NCBI GenBank assembly: GCA_028820935.1
Contig: JAPPHZ010000045.1
Span: 124,001 to 188,000, forward strand
DNA: 64,000 nucleotides
Reading direction: 5' to 3'
Source: a bacterium
GTDB taxonomy: Bacteria > Actinomycetota > Acidimicrobiia > Spongiisociales > Spongiisociaceae
The position numbers and the translations under genes were made by a program. The notes under the pieces are model-generated. The model saw only the letters and a list, made by a program, of their open reading frames with translations, did no database searches and was not told the DNA's origin. Within the stretch, counting starts at the first letter, position 1; each line of letters starts with the position of its first letter. This document shows, piece after piece, positions 43,506 to 52,875 of this stretch.

Positions 43506-45209
43506 GTGACGAATCAGACAGTGGGAAGGGTGCTCGGCACCGATGATTCGACTCCGCTCGAGTTCTGGGTAGCGGTCGCGAACGGTGAGCATCTACAGCT
43601 TGACGACATCGTGGCGCTCGACCGGATCCTGCCGACCGGCGAGGTCATCTCGATCTACGGGATCGTCGGGCAGGTACGGGCGCGTCATGAAGGAGCTCGG
43701 TTCGACTCGGACGTCTTCCTGATCGCCGATGGTGTCCTGCCGGCAGATGTGTCGGAGGCAGCCCAGATCCAGGTCACCCGGGTCGTACCGGAAACGTTCG
43801 TACCACCGCTGCCGGGCGCCGAGGTACGGAAGGCAGTCGACGAGGAGCGCGACGAGGCGCTCGACATGGTCGATGTCGAGCATCGGTTGCCGGCCGGCCT
43901 CACGCGCGACGGCCAGCCGGTGGTACTCGACCTCGAGTTCATCGACGGCACCAAGGGCGCCCACGTCAACATCTCGGGGATCTCCGGAGTCGCCACCAAG
44001 ACCAGCTACGCGACGTTCCTGCTCTACTCGCTGTTCAACTCGGGTGTACTGGGTGCGGCCGCCACGAACACCAAGGGGCTCATCTTCAACGTCAAGGGCG
44101 AGGACCTGCTCTTCCTCGACCACAGGAACACCCGTCTCGACGAGGCGGAGCGGGCCCGCTACGCCTTGCTCGGGCTCGAAGCCGGACCGTTCCGGTCCAT
44201 GAGGGTGCTCGCTCCACCGCGCAAGGGCGATCCCAACGGTACGCCGGCCACCGGGGCCCGTACCACAGGCGTCCGGCCGCTGTACTGGACGGTCGCCCAG
44301 TTCTGCGAGCAGGGACTCCTGCCGTTCCTGTTCGCCGATGCCGAAGACGAGCGCCAGCAGTACACCATCGTGGTGCAGTCGGTCACGGCCCAGCTGCAGC
44401 GTTGCGCCAGGCAGTCCGACACGTCCGACGGCGGCGTGCGGATCGACGGGAGGACGGCGCGCACCTTCCCCCAACTGGTCACGATCATCTGCGACAAGCT
44501 GCTTCCGGAGGACCCGGACGAGGACGCCGATCCGCAGTGGACCGGGCGGTCGATCTACACCGGCACGATCAACGCCTTCGTGCGCCGCCTCTCATCCTCG
44601 GAGCGGCATGTCGCGCATCTCATCCGAGCCGACATCGACGACGCCAAGACACACGCTATCGACCTCGACTCCCAGCAGGTGACCGTCGTCGACCTGCATA
44701 TGCTCCATGACCGGGCGAAGCGTTTCGTGGTGGGCGTCGTGCTGCGGCAGGCGTTCGAGGCGAAGGAGGCCGCCGGCACCGCCGAGCCCCTGCAGTTCGT
44801 GGTCCTCGACGAGTTGAACAAGTACGCGCCCCGCGACTCGTCGAGCCCGATCAAGGAGATCCTGCTCGACGTGGCGGAGCGGGGCCGCAGCCTCGGGATG
44901 ATCCTGATCGGCGCCCAGCAGACGGCCAGCGAGGTGGAGAGGCGGGTCGTCTCGAACTCCGCGGTCCGGGTGGTCGGCCGGCTCGACGCCGCCGAGGCCG
45001 GGCGCGAGCAGTACGGGTTCCTGCCGGCGGTGCAGCGGCAGCGGGCCACCATCCTCAAACCCGGTTCGATGTTCGTCTCCCAACCCCGCCTCCCCGTGCC
45101 CGTCCTGCTCGAGTTCCCGTTCCCGGCATGGGCCACGCGGGTGGCGGAGGCAGACCTGGGCGGAGGGCGGAGCGATCAACCTGCCGACCCCTTCGACGGG
45201 CTGACCTGA
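43506..45209 (+). CDS. herA: HerA-like hexameric DNA-translocase ATPase
   Basis: The product has 567 residues from GTG 43506. The N-terminal barrel (GRVLGTDDSTPLEFWVAV, VISIYGIVGQV, VLPADVSEAAQIQVTR) is the HAS domain of HerA. Walker A is the variant GISGVATKTSYA, with Ala-Thr where Gly is usual before KTS. Walker B is QFVVLDELNKYAPR. LIGAQQTASEVERRVVSNSAVRVVGR is the HerA sensor segment. The next three genes are SbcD, SbcC and a NurA-like nuclease. HerA loads DNA ends for NurA during resection in archaea. No ribosome site is seen; CATAAT at 43492-43497 would give a leaderless message. Conservation of function is inferred. Confidence 0.87.
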   Translation: MTNQTVGRVLGTDDSTPLEFWVAVANGEHLQLDDIVALDRILPTGEVISIYGIVGQVRARHEGARFDSDVFLIADGVLPADVSEAAQIQVTRVVPETFVPPLPGAEVRKAVDEERDEALDMVDVEHRLPAGLTRDGQPVVLDLEFIDGTKGAHVNISGISGVATKTSYATFLLYSLFNSGVLGAAATNTKGLIFNVKGEDLLFLDHRNTRLDEAERARYALLGLEAGPFRSMRVLAPPRKGDPNGTPATGARTTGVRPLYWTVAQFCEQGLLPFLFADAEDERQQYTIVVQSVTAQLQRCARQSDTSDGGVRIDGRTARTFPQLVTIICDKLLPEDPDEDADPQWTGRSIYTGTINAFVRRLSSSERHVAHLIRADIDDAKTHAIDLDSQQVTVVDLHMLHDRAKRFVVGVVLRQAFEAKEAAGTAEPLQFVVLDELNKYAPRDSSSPIKEILLDVAERGRSLGMILIGAQQTASEVERRVVSNSAVRVVGRLDAAEAGREQYGFLPAVQRQRATILKPGSMFVSQPRLPVPVLLEFPFPAWATRVAEADLGGGRSDQPADPFDGLT

Positions 45210-45218
45210 GCCCGGGCC

Positions 45219-46376
45219 TTGAAACTCCTCCACACTTCGGACTGGCACGTAGGGAAGACGATCCGGGGAGCATCGCGGGCGGATGAACACACCGCCGTCC
45301 TGGCCGAGATCGCGCACATAGCGGCGCGTGAGGAGGTCGATCTGGTCATCGTGGCCGGCGACCTGTTCGACTCGGCTGCTCCGTCCGCCGAGGCGGAGAG
45401 CATCGTCTACCGAGCCCTCCTCGAGTTGGCCGACACCGGGGCCGACGTGGCCGTGATCGCCGGCAATCACGACAACCCCCGCCGGCTCCGGGCGGTCGCT
45501 CCCCTGCTGCGGCTCGGGCAGGTGCACGTGGTTGCCGAGCCGACTCGGCCCGAAGACGGCGGCGTCATCGAATTGCGCGCCGGTGACGGATCGGACGTGC
45601 GGTTGGCGATGCTTCCGTTCGTGTCCAAGCGCGGCATCGTGCGGGCCAAGCACCTAATGACAAGCCAGGCCTTCGAGAACGCCCAGCACTACAGCGAACG
45701 CCTGCGGCTCCTGATCGAACGACTGTGCGAGCCGTTCGGCGCCGACACCGTGAACCTGTTCACGACCCACGCCTTCGTGCTGGGCGGCCAGGCCGGAGGC
45801 GGTGAACGACCGGCTCATCTGGTCGAGGAGTACGCCATCACGGCACCGTCCTTCCCGGTGACGATCGGGTACGGCGCGCTCGGCCACCTCCACCGTCCGC
45901 AGAGCGTCAGGCACCCGCTCCACTACTGCGGTTCGCCGCTACAACTCGACTTCGGCGAGGCCGAGCAGGTCAAGCAGGTGAACGTTGTCACCCTCGAACC
46001 GGGAACGCCCGCCGATGTCAATACGGTGCGCCTTACGGCCGGCCGCCCGCTGCGGACGCTGACGGGCACGCTCGAGGAGCTGACCTCGGCGATCGTGGAG
46101 GATGACGCCTGGCTGAAGGTGGTCGTCCAGGGCCCGGGCCGGGCCGGGCTGGCCCAGACGGTACGGGAACTCCTCGGTCCCGGAGTGGTGGACGTCCGGG
46201 TCGAGTCACCCGCCTCGGATACCCGGAGGCGGAGCCTCGATCATCGCAGCCGGTCGCCGCAGGCGCTCTTCGGCGAATACCTCGAGTACGAGAACATCGA
46301 GGACCGCCGGGTCCGCGACCTTTTCGGGCAACTGCTGGACGAGCAGAACGACGCGCCGGTGGGGCCTGGCCTATGA
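45219..46376 (+). CDS. sbcD: Mre11/SbcD-family nuclease subunit
   Basis: The product has 385 residues from TTG 45219, 9 nt after the HerA stop. Phosphoesterase motifs: LLHTSDWHVGK (I), VIVAGDLFDSA (II), AVIAGNHDNPRRL (III), TTHAFVLGG (IV) and ALGHLHRPQ (V), giving the complete metal set. The C-terminus (SLDHRSRSPQALFGEYLEYE) is the SbcC-binding tail. The stop overlaps the sbcC ATG (ATGA). With SbcC it trims DNA ends and opens hairpins. Confidence 0.94.
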   Translation: MKLLHTSDWHVGKTIRGASRADEHTAVLAEIAHIAAREEVDLVIVAGDLFDSAAPSAEAESIVYRALLELADTGADVAVIAGNHDNPRRLRAVAPLLRLGQVHVVAEPTRPEDGGVIELRAGDGSDVRLAMLPFVSKRGIVRAKHLMTSQAFENAQHYSERLRLLIERLCEPFGADTVNLFTTHAFVLGGQAGGGERPAHLVEEYAITAPSFPVTIGYGALGHLHRPQSVRHPLHYCGSPLQLDFGEAEQVKQVNVVTLEPGTPADVNTVRLTAGRPLRTLTGTLEELTSAIVEDDAWLKVVVQGPGRAGLAQTVRELLGPGVVDVRVESPASDTRRRSLDHRSRSPQALFGEYLEYENIEDRRVRDLFGQLLDEQNDAPVGPGL

Positions 46377-49237
46377 GACCGCTGCGCATCTCGATGAAGG
46401 GCTTCGGGGCGTTCCGCGAGGGGACCGACATCGATCTCGCCGATGTGGACCTCGTCGCGCTGGTGGGGCCCACCGGGTCGGGCAAGTCCACGATCATCGA
46501 CGCCATCACCTTCGCCCTCTACGGCACGGTCGCCCGCTACGAGAACAACCGTCTGGTGGCGCCGGTGATCAACCAGACCAGCAACGAGGCCCGGGTGGCG
46601 CTCGACATCGAACTCGACGGGCAGGTCCTGACGGCTGCCCGCATCGTGCGCAGGACTTCCGGCGGCGGGGCGACCACCAGGGAAGCACGCCTCGAGCGGG
46701 GCGCCAGTGTTCTCGCCGACGACGCCACCTCCATGTCTCAGGAGGTCGAGGGGATTCTGGGGCTGGATGTGGAGCAGTTCAACCGGACGGTCGTGCTCCC
46801 GCAGGGCAAGTTCGCCACCTTCCTCCACGCCAAGCCCAGCGACCGGCAATCCACTCTCGTCCGGCTACTCGGTATGGAGTTGTACCGGCGGATAGGCCGG
46901 GCAGCACGCCGGCGAGCCGCCCAGGCCCGCAATCACGTCGATGCGCTGCGACCGGACTTCGAGAGGGAGACCCGCGAACTCACCGACGAGCGGCGTACCG
47001 CTCTCGAGAGTCGCATCAAGGAACTGGACGCGGCGAATGCCCGGATCAGGACCGACAGAGAAACGATCACCTCCCTCGATGCCGAACTGCGCGACCTCGA
47101 TGGCGTTATCGAACAACTCGACCACCAGATCGACCGGATGGACGCGGTCACCACACCGCCCGGCCTCGCCGAGTTGGCTGGTCGGATCACGGACGCGACC
47201 CGGGCTCGGGTCGAGGCGGAAGACCACCGCAGGGAGATGAGTAAGAAGAGACGACTTGCCAACGAGGCTGTCGCGAACGGTCCCGATGTCGCCGCCGTTC
47301 GCCTACGGCTGGAGCTTCACGCCGAACTAGCGCGACGGATCCAGGAGCACGACGAAGTCGTCACGCGACTCGACAGAGCGGTACAAGAGTACGAGTCGGC
47401 CAAGCGAACCGCCGATCAGGTCCGCGAGAAGCAGGCGGGACTAGACCGCCGCGTCGGCGAGGCCAGAGAAGAGGAAGCAACCGCTCGCGCGGCCCGCGAT
47501 GTCGGTACCACGGACGCCCAGGTCGAAGCATGGTCGAGATCACACGCCCGCCATGAGGCTGCCTCCAAGGAAGCCCGTGAGACAGCCGAGGCCGCTCGGT
47601 CTGCCGAGGCATCGATCGGACCGCTCCAAAGGGCGCTCGAGCAAGCCGAATCGGCGGCTGTGAAGAGTTCGGCCCGGCTGGCCGAACTGCGAGGCCGAGA
47701 CGTTGTCCTCGGGCACGTCCACCTGCTCGAGGTGGGTTCGGACTGCCCGCTGTGCCTCCAGGAAGTGCATGAAATCCCAGCTCACGACATGGGCGCGGAG
47801 TTGCCGGCGGCCGAAGCCGACAACGAGCGAGATCTCGCCGCCAGCGCTGACGCCAAGCAAGCACGCGACGCGGCACAAGCGGTCCTGATCCAGCGACGTG
47901 CCGGCGCCCACACGGCTACGAAGACCCTGAGAGAGTCCGAATCCGACATCGCTTCGATCCCGCCGGCCGACCAACTCGCGGCGCTACGGGCACAGGCAAC
48001 CGGGTTGACCGAGGCCGTCAGCACCGCGGAGGGAGCGACCCGGCAGGCCGAAACCGCGGCAAGCGGGCACCGGGAGTCGGCGACCTACATCGACGCCCTC
48101 GGGAGTGAGCGCATCGCGGATCAGCGGGTAACCGGATTGTCCGCATCCGAAACCACCCTCCGAACACAGGTCACGACCCTCCGAGCCGGGGCCGCCGAGC
48201 TGCCCGGCAGGGACGAGTTGAGGGCCCAACTCGCGGAAGCCGAGCATCTAGGAGCCACCCTGAAGAAGGCGGATTCGGGCTTCAACGAGGCCGAAGCACG
48301 ATACGAACGGGTAACTGCCGAACTGGAGGAAGTGAACCGTAGCCACGCGCGGGCAACCGAGCATCTGCTGGCCAGCCGGGACCGCGTCGCCGCTTTCGGC
48401 GCTCCGGCGATCGACACGACTGACCTGGTGACAGCCTGGGCGGTGCTGACCGACTGGACACAGGACCAGACCGGGGCGGCCACAACCAGACGTCGAACTG
48501 CGGTGGAGCAGCGGACCGCCAGAATGAGCAGCCGATCCGCGGCCGTCTCCGCCCTCAGGGAGCTGTGCGCCGATGTCATCGAAGGCGTCGATCCGGACAC
48601 GTCGGTGGCGGAGTTGGGCGAGATGCTCACCACGCAACGAGCAAACTCCGCGACGGAACTCGCGCACTTCGACCGGCGACGCGACCAACTCGAGCAACTG
48701 CGGGAACGCATCGGCGCGCTGAACGACCAGGCCGTGGTAGCGACCCATCTGGGCCGGCTCCTACGCACCGACGGCTTCGAGAGCTGGCTGATGGAGGCGG
48801 CGCTCGAACAGTTGGTCGATCGGGCAACCGGACGCCTCTTCGAGCTGTCCGACGGCCAGTACTCGCTCACGCTCCACAAGCGCGATTTCGCGGTGCGGGA
48901 TCACACCAACGCCGACGAGGTACGCAGCGCCCGGACCCTCTCCGGCGGCGAGACGTTCCTGGCGTCGCTGTCGCTTGCGCTGGCCGTGGCCGACGCCACT
49001 GCGGAACTGGCTGCCGAGGGCGCGCCGAGGATGGAATCGATCTTCCTCGACGAAGGATTCGGAACGCTCGACCCCCACACCCTCGACACCGTCGCCACCG
49101 CGGTCGAGGAACTCGGGACTACCGGGCGCTTCGTGGGGATCGTCACCCATATCCGGGAACTCGCCGACCGCATGCCGGTACGCCTAGAGGTAACCAAGAC
49201 GGGGGGATCCGCCACCGTGGAACGGATCGAGACCTGA
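46373..49237 (+). CDS. sbcC: Rad50/SbcC-family ATPase with zinc hook
   Basis: The product has 954 residues. Walker A GPTGSGKSTIIDAI is near the N-terminus. Long heptad-rich coiled coils flank the zinc hook CPLCLQEVHEIP near the middle. The ABC signature is LSGGETFLASLSLALA. Walker B is IFLDEGFGTLDP, and DPHTLDTVATAVEEL closes the head. The length is typical of short actinobacterial SbcC. It starts within the sbcD stop and its stop overlaps the NurA-like start (TGATG), so the four genes form one translationally linked unit. Confidence 0.95.
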   Translation: MRPLRISMKGFGAFREGTDIDLADVDLVALVGPTGSGKSTIIDAITFALYGTVARYENNRLVAPVINQTSNEARVALDIELDGQVLTAARIVRRTSGGGATTREARLERGASVLADDATSMSQEVEGILGLDVEQFNRTVVLPQGKFATFLHAKPSDRQSTLVRLLGMELYRRIGRAARRRAAQARNHVDALRPDFERETRELTDERRTALESRIKELDAANARIRTDRETITSLDAELRDLDGVIEQLDHQIDRMDAVTTPPGLAELAGRITDATRARVEAEDHRREMSKKRRLANEAVANGPDVAAVRLRLELHAELARRIQEHDEVVTRLDRAVQEYESAKRTADQVREKQAGLDRRVGEAREEEATARAARDVGTTDAQVEAWSRSHARHEAASKEARETAEAARSAEASIGPLQRALEQAESAAVKSSARLAELRGRDVVLGHVHLLEVGSDCPLCLQEVHEIPAHDMGAELPAAEADNERDLAASADAKQARDAAQAVLIQRRAGAHTATKTLRESESDIASIPPADQLAALRAQATGLTEAVSTAEGATRQAETAASGHRESATYIDALGSERIADQRVTGLSASETTLRTQVTTLRAGAAELPGRDELRAQLAEAEHLGATLKKADSGFNEAEARYERVTAELEEVNRSHARATEHLLASRDRVAAFGAPAIDTTDLVTAWAVLTDWTQDQTGAATTRRRTAVEQRTARMSSRSAAVSALRELCADVIEGVDPDTSVAELGEMLTTQRANSATELAHFDRRRDQLEQLRERIGALNDQAVVATHLGRLLRTDGFESWLMEAALEQLVDRATGRLFELSDGQYSLTLHKRDFAVRDHTNADEVRSARTLSGGETFLASLSLALAVADATAELAAEGAPRMESIFLDEGFGTLDPHTLDTVATAVEELGTTGRFVGIVTHIRELADRMPVRLEVTKTGGSATVERIET

Positions 49238-50163
49238 TGGAGTTCAGCGTCGAGTCGTGGGCGCCCGAATACGGGTCGTCTCTCAACGTGTCGTCCAGCG
49301 AGGACGCCGAGGACCTGGCCGACGCCACGGTCGAGCGAGAGCTGGACAACTGGGCTCCGATCGACCCGGCACCTGCGCGCAGACCCGATGAGATCGCGTT
49401 CATCGACGGCATACAGCGGATCGACGCCCGGATCTGGATACACGAGAACGGTATCTCCACGCCCGCCGTCTGCGTTTCGATGGCTGCCGGCGCAACGGTC
49501 TGCGCGCCCGGAACCGCCATCACCACAGGCATCCGGGTAGCGCGTTCGCTGGTCGCGCCCGCCGCGTCCACCGCGGGCCCGATCGGCACCCGCCACGCCA
49601 CCTACGAATTCGTGCCCGCCCAGGATGAGACGCCCGAAGCCACCTACCTCGCCATTCACGGGCGCCGGACCGAACTCGAGGTCGGCGTGGCCCGCTCCGT
49701 CTCCTGCGGTCTCATCGTGTTCGACGGTCCGCTGCGTGGCCCCACCGACCAGCGAGGCGTCGGCTACATCAAGACCCACCACAAGGTCTACCTCCCCCAA
49801 GCCGTCCGGGCGATACTCGGCGACCTGGGCGATGGGCAGCGAACGCCCCTCTTCTTCCTCAGCGGTGGCCCGGGAGGCGGCCGCTGGTCCTGGTACCTGC
49901 GCCTACCCGGCCCACGAGTCCACCCGATGTCGGGGATCGTCCGGCTCGAACTCCCGGGGACGGGTACCGCGGCCGAGGCTGTCCAACGCGCCGAGCACGT
50001 CAGCGCCTGCCTACCGCAGTTCGCCAGCGAGCCCCACAAGGAGCCAAGGGCGCCCCAGAACCTGTACCCGATAAGCGGCATCGAGCGAGAACTGCGCAGG
50101 CGACTCGGCGATGCGCACCTGCTGGAACGCTCTCTACGAATCGCCGCTGGACACGGGACTTGA
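49237..50163 (+). CDS. nurA: NurA-like nuclease
   Basis: The product has 308 residues. NurA-type motifs in order: DEIAFIDGIQRIDARIWI (first catalytic Asp57), CGLIVFDGPLRGP (Asp163), GYIKTHHKVYLP (Lys179) and PQNLYPISGIERELRRRLGDA (C-terminal motif). RNase H-like folds of this kind act as 5'-to-3' exonucleases driven by HerA. Similarity is at the motif level, so the assignment leans on the HerA neighbour as well. The ATG overlaps the sbcC stop by one base. It ends the operon. A toxin-antitoxin island follows 50 nt later. Confidence 0.78.
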   Translation: MEFSVESWAPEYGSSLNVSSSEDAEDLADATVERELDNWAPIDPAPARRPDEIAFIDGIQRIDARIWIHENGISTPAVCVSMAAGATVCAPGTAITTGIRVARSLVAPAASTAGPIGTRHATYEFVPAQDETPEATYLAIHGRRTELEVGVARSVSCGLIVFDGPLRGPTDQRGVGYIKTHHKVYLPQAVRAILGDLGDGQRTPLFFLSGGPGGGRWSWYLRLPGPRVHPMSGIVRLELPGTGTAAEAVQRAEHVSACLPQFASEPHKEPRAPQNLYPISGIERELRRRLGDAHLLERSLRIAAGHGT

Positions 50164-50213
50164 GCAGCGCTCCGGGATATCCTGAGGTCACTCGAGGAGC
50201 GAAGGAGGATGCG

Positions 50214-50474
50214 ATGGAACGAACATGGCAAATGCGGGAAGCGAAGGCCCGGTTCAGCGAACTGCTCCGGAAGACCCTTGCCGAGGGTCCTCAGATCGTC
50301 ACCTACCGCGGCGTGGAGACAGCGGTCGTAGTCCCGATCGAGCAGTGGCGCCGGATGGAGCGCTCCACACGACGGAGCATCAAGGAGTGGTTGCTCGCGC
50401 CTGAGGCACGCACCGAGACGCTGGTGCCACCAAGGGAGCAGTCCGCCCGTCGCCCACTGCCGGCATTCGACTAG
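50214..50474 (+). CDS. Phd/YefM-type antitoxin without toxin
   Basis: The product has 86 residues from ATG 50214, with AAGGAGG upstream. RTWQMREAKARFSELLRKT, GPQIVTYRGVETAVVVPIEQW and a C-terminal tail PPREQSARRPLPAFD match the Phd-type antitoxins that normally precede a PIN toxin (VYLLDTNVIS). No PIN frame follows; the next bases are noncoding and then antisense to an XRE gene. It is an intact antitoxin that has lost its partner. Confidence 0.85.
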   Translation: MERTWQMREAKARFSELLRKTLAEGPQIVTYRGVETAVVVPIEQWRRMERSTRRSIKEWLLAPEARTETLVPPREQSARRPLPAFD

Positions 50475-50549
50475 CCCACTGGCCACTGCACCGATGCGAG
50501 GATCGTTCGGTGGAGCGCCGACGCGACCGCCACGAGACGCCGGACGGGT

Positions 50550-50888
50550 TCACCCCAGGATCCGACGCTCCACGCTCGTGTCGATCCCGCGCTCCTCTTT
50601 CCACGCCAGTCTCTGCTCCGCATCACGGCCATGAATGCCGTGTTCGGCAAGGCGTTTCCTGCCCTCGTCCATCCGGAGCCTGACATCCGACATAGTCATA
50701 ACGCTCGGCGCAGACAGCACAAGTTTCACCCCCAACGCACGAGCGATGCGGGCCAGCGTGGAGTATCTGGCATCCACCCTTCCTGTTTCGATACGCGACA
50801 AGTTGGGCTGAGCGATACCTGTCATCGCCGACAACTGCGAAAGCGTGATGCCCCGATCGGTGCGAATCTTCCTTAGCTCTCGATACAT
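50550..50888 (-). CDS. XRE-family helix-turn-helix protein
   Basis: The product has 112 residues. ELRKIRTDRGITLSQLSAMTGIAQPNLSRIETGRVDARYSTLARIARALG is a complete XRE HTH (shown by ITLSQLSAMTGIAQPNLSR and YSTLARIARALG). The C-terminal half is polar (MDEGRKRLAEHGIHGRDAEQ). Antitoxins of HigA/HipB type have this layout, but no toxin is adjacent. It occupies the place where the toxin of the VapB gene at 50964 would lie. Confidence 0.85.
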   Translation of the reverse strand: MYRELRKIRTDRGITLSQLSAMTGIAQPNLSRIETGRVDARYSTLARIARALGVKLVLSAPSVMTMSDVRLRMDEGRKRLAEHGIHGRDAEQRLAWKEERGIDTSVERRILG

Positions 50889-50934
50889 AGCAAACCTGAC
50901 TATAGCGAATGTGATATACAGCCACGGCCGGGGA

Positions 50935-50973
50935 GGTCATGACGCTCGTATCGAGCAGGCAGCTCACCGCCAT
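50935..50973 (-). pseudogene. 5' stub of a VapC toxin
   Basis: The ATG overlaps the VapB stop. The frame begins AVSCLLDTSVMT, the canonical PIN N-terminus with its first Asp, then leaves homology and runs into a stop. About 120 codons of the toxin are absent, replaced by the XRE gene. Confidence 0.75.
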
Positions 50974-51158
50974 GCGTCACTGCGATCGACAAGGTCGGCC
51001 ACTGCCAGGATGTCCAGCGCCCTGGTTACGCGAGGATCGCGGTCTGCCGCCGCAAGGCGAAGAGCCCGGTTCACGGTCTCCTTGATCGTCGCCGTACCGA
51101 GTTCCGCTCGCGCTGCGGTCAAAGCCTCCTCGTCGATATCGATCAAGCGCTTCGCCAT
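50964..51158 (-). CDS. vapB: VapB-type antitoxin
   Basis: The product has 64 residues from ATG 51158; a longer frame to 51179 lacks a better site. MAKRLIDIDEEALTAARAELG and ATIKETVNRALRLAAADRD form the VapB ribbon-helix-helix plus toxin-binding tail. The stop overlaps the start of a truncated VapC. Two ATATACG direct repeats lie upstream (51160-51195), a possible operator. Confidence 0.82.
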   Translation of the reverse strand: MAKRLIDIDEEALTAARAELGTATIKETVNRALRLAAADRDPRVTRALDILAVADLVDRSDAWR

Positions 51159-51439
51159 GGCCCGAGCATATACGTTCAACGGACGATATATACGGTAAGA
51201 GGGCGTTGTCCGAGTTGAGTCGAGCCCCGGTGTACCCTCCGGAGGGTTCCACCCCTAGATGGCGGTGGTTCGGAGCAGGAGTACGGCGGAACGCGGGCTT
51301 GGCCTAGTGCGATTCAGGATCGAACTAACCGGCGTTTCCGCCTCCTGCAGCGACTAACGCTCCGGAGCAGGCCGATAGAAGTCTCACCCGGTTGGTTGAT
51401 TCGCGCAGTTGTGCACCTGTTGAAGTAGAACTGCTTCGG

Positions 51440-52768
51440 TCATCCGCGGTCGGCTATCAGGCGGAGGACCGAACCGGAGGCGGTGAGCACGTACACCTCT
51501 CCGGCGTGATCCGTGCCGAAGGCGACCACCTGGCCGGCGTTGCCCACCTGCTCGGTCCAGTCGTGCGGCTCGTCGAAGGACTCCTCTATCGGGAAGCTGC
51601 GCAGGTATCCCCCGCAGTAGTCGGAGAACAGGTAGTGCCCGTACAACTCGGGGATCTCCTCACCCCGGTACACCACTCCCCCGGTGATCGAGCAAGTCCC
51701 GGAGTCGGTGTGAGGAACCTCGAGCACCGGCAGGGTGAGACCTGAGGCATCGCAGCCCGTGGGGGGATCGAAGCAGTGGAGCCCTTCGGTGATCGGCCAG
51801 CCGTAGTTCAACCCGGCCGCAGCGACCGGCGCTACCGACACCTCCTCGAAGTGGTTCTGGCCCACGTCGGCGATGACGATCAGGCCGGACGCATGGTCGA
51901 TCACGAACCGCCACGGATTGCGAAGGCCGATCGACCACACATCCGGGGCGGGGAAGGGATTGCCGTCGGCGGGAGACGCGATACCTGGCACGGAGACATC
52001 GAACCGGAGCAGGGCGCCCAGGGGGGTCCGGTCGTCCTGGCCGTGGCCGAACTGGTCGTTCGCCCCTCCCCCGTCGCCGAGGCCCAGATAGAGGTAGCCC
52101 TCGGGGCCGAAGGCGACAGTCCCGCCGTTGTGGTTGGGGGCGGGCTGGGCAAGGCGGAACAGCACGGTCCCCTCCGGGTCCACCGCATCGTCCGTAACCG
52201 CGTATTCCGCCAGGACGGTGTCCCCGTTGAGGGCCGAGTAGTGGACGAACAGGCGGCCGGAATCCGGGTAGTCGGGATGGAAGGCGAATCCCAGCAGGCC
52301 TTGCTCGCCCCGGTTGCGGACCCGATCGCTGATGTCGAGGAACGGCGCGTCAGCGAGCCCGCCGTCCCCGTACGTCCAAAGGCGGCCTTCCTTCGAGGCG
52401 ATCAACAGCAGGGAGGTTCCGGGCACCGGCGCCAGATCGATCGGGAACGGTAGGTTCGCCACCTCGCGATAGGCCAGCGATCGGAGCGGCGGGAGGGTCG
52501 TGGTGGTCACCACCTCCGGAACCGCCACCGTTGACGTAGGCGAGGTCGTGACGGTCGGCTCGGGTGCCTCCTCCGGCCTCCGCTCCGTGGTGTCTACTTC
52601 GGCCATTGCCACGGAAGTCGTCGTGCTTGCCAGAACGGGCGCCGCCGTGGTCGACGTAGGGGTGGACGTCGTAGTGGTCGGCGCCGTAACCACATCGGGC
52701 TGCTCGGGAGCGCCGCACGCCACCAGCGTCAATACGAGAACGAGCGGTGCCGTCATCCATCGGCGCAT
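51440..52768 (-). CDS. Lipoprotein PQQ-type sugar dehydrogenase
   Basis: The product has 442 residues from ATG 52768. A lipobox (LTLVAC, Cys18) is followed by a Thr/Ser/Pro linker and a six-bladed beta-propeller of the soluble glucose/aldose dehydrogenase family (YliI-like): LLLIASKEGRLWTY, LLGFAFHPDYPDSGRLFVHYS, NHNGGTVAFGPEGYLYLGLGDGGGANDQ, VWSIGLRNPWRF and GGVVYRG. PQQ-binding positions fit, but cofactor use is inferred. It is anchored outside the membrane. Confidence 0.85.
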   Translation of the reverse strand: MRRWMTAPLVLVLTLVACGAPEQPDVVTAPTTTTSTPTSTTAAPVLASTTTSVAMAEVDTTERRPEEAPEPTVTTSPTSTVAVPEVVTTTTLPPLRSLAYREVANLPFPIDLAPVPGTSLLLIASKEGRLWTYGDGGLADAPFLDISDRVRNRGEQGLLGFAFHPDYPDSGRLFVHYSALNGDTVLAEYAVTDDAVDPEGTVLFRLAQPAPNHNGGTVAFGPEGYLYLGLGDGGGANDQFGHGQDDRTPLGALLRFDVSVPGIASPADGNPFPAPDVWSIGLRNPWRFVIDHASGLIVIADVGQNHFEEVSVAPVAAAGLNYGWPITEGLHCFDPPTGCDASGLTLPVLEVPHTDSGTCSITGGVVYRGEEIPELYGHYLFSDYCGGYLRSFPIEESFDEPHDWTEQVGNAGQVVAFGTDHAGEVYVLTASGSVLRLIADRG

Positions 52769-52875
52769 GCGAGTAAACAGTATCGTCACCCAAGCCACCT
52801 AACCGCAGTGGAGTGCGACACGCACCGTCCCAGCAGTCAATCATGTAGCAAGCTGCTAAACTTGCCCAAGCTGTG

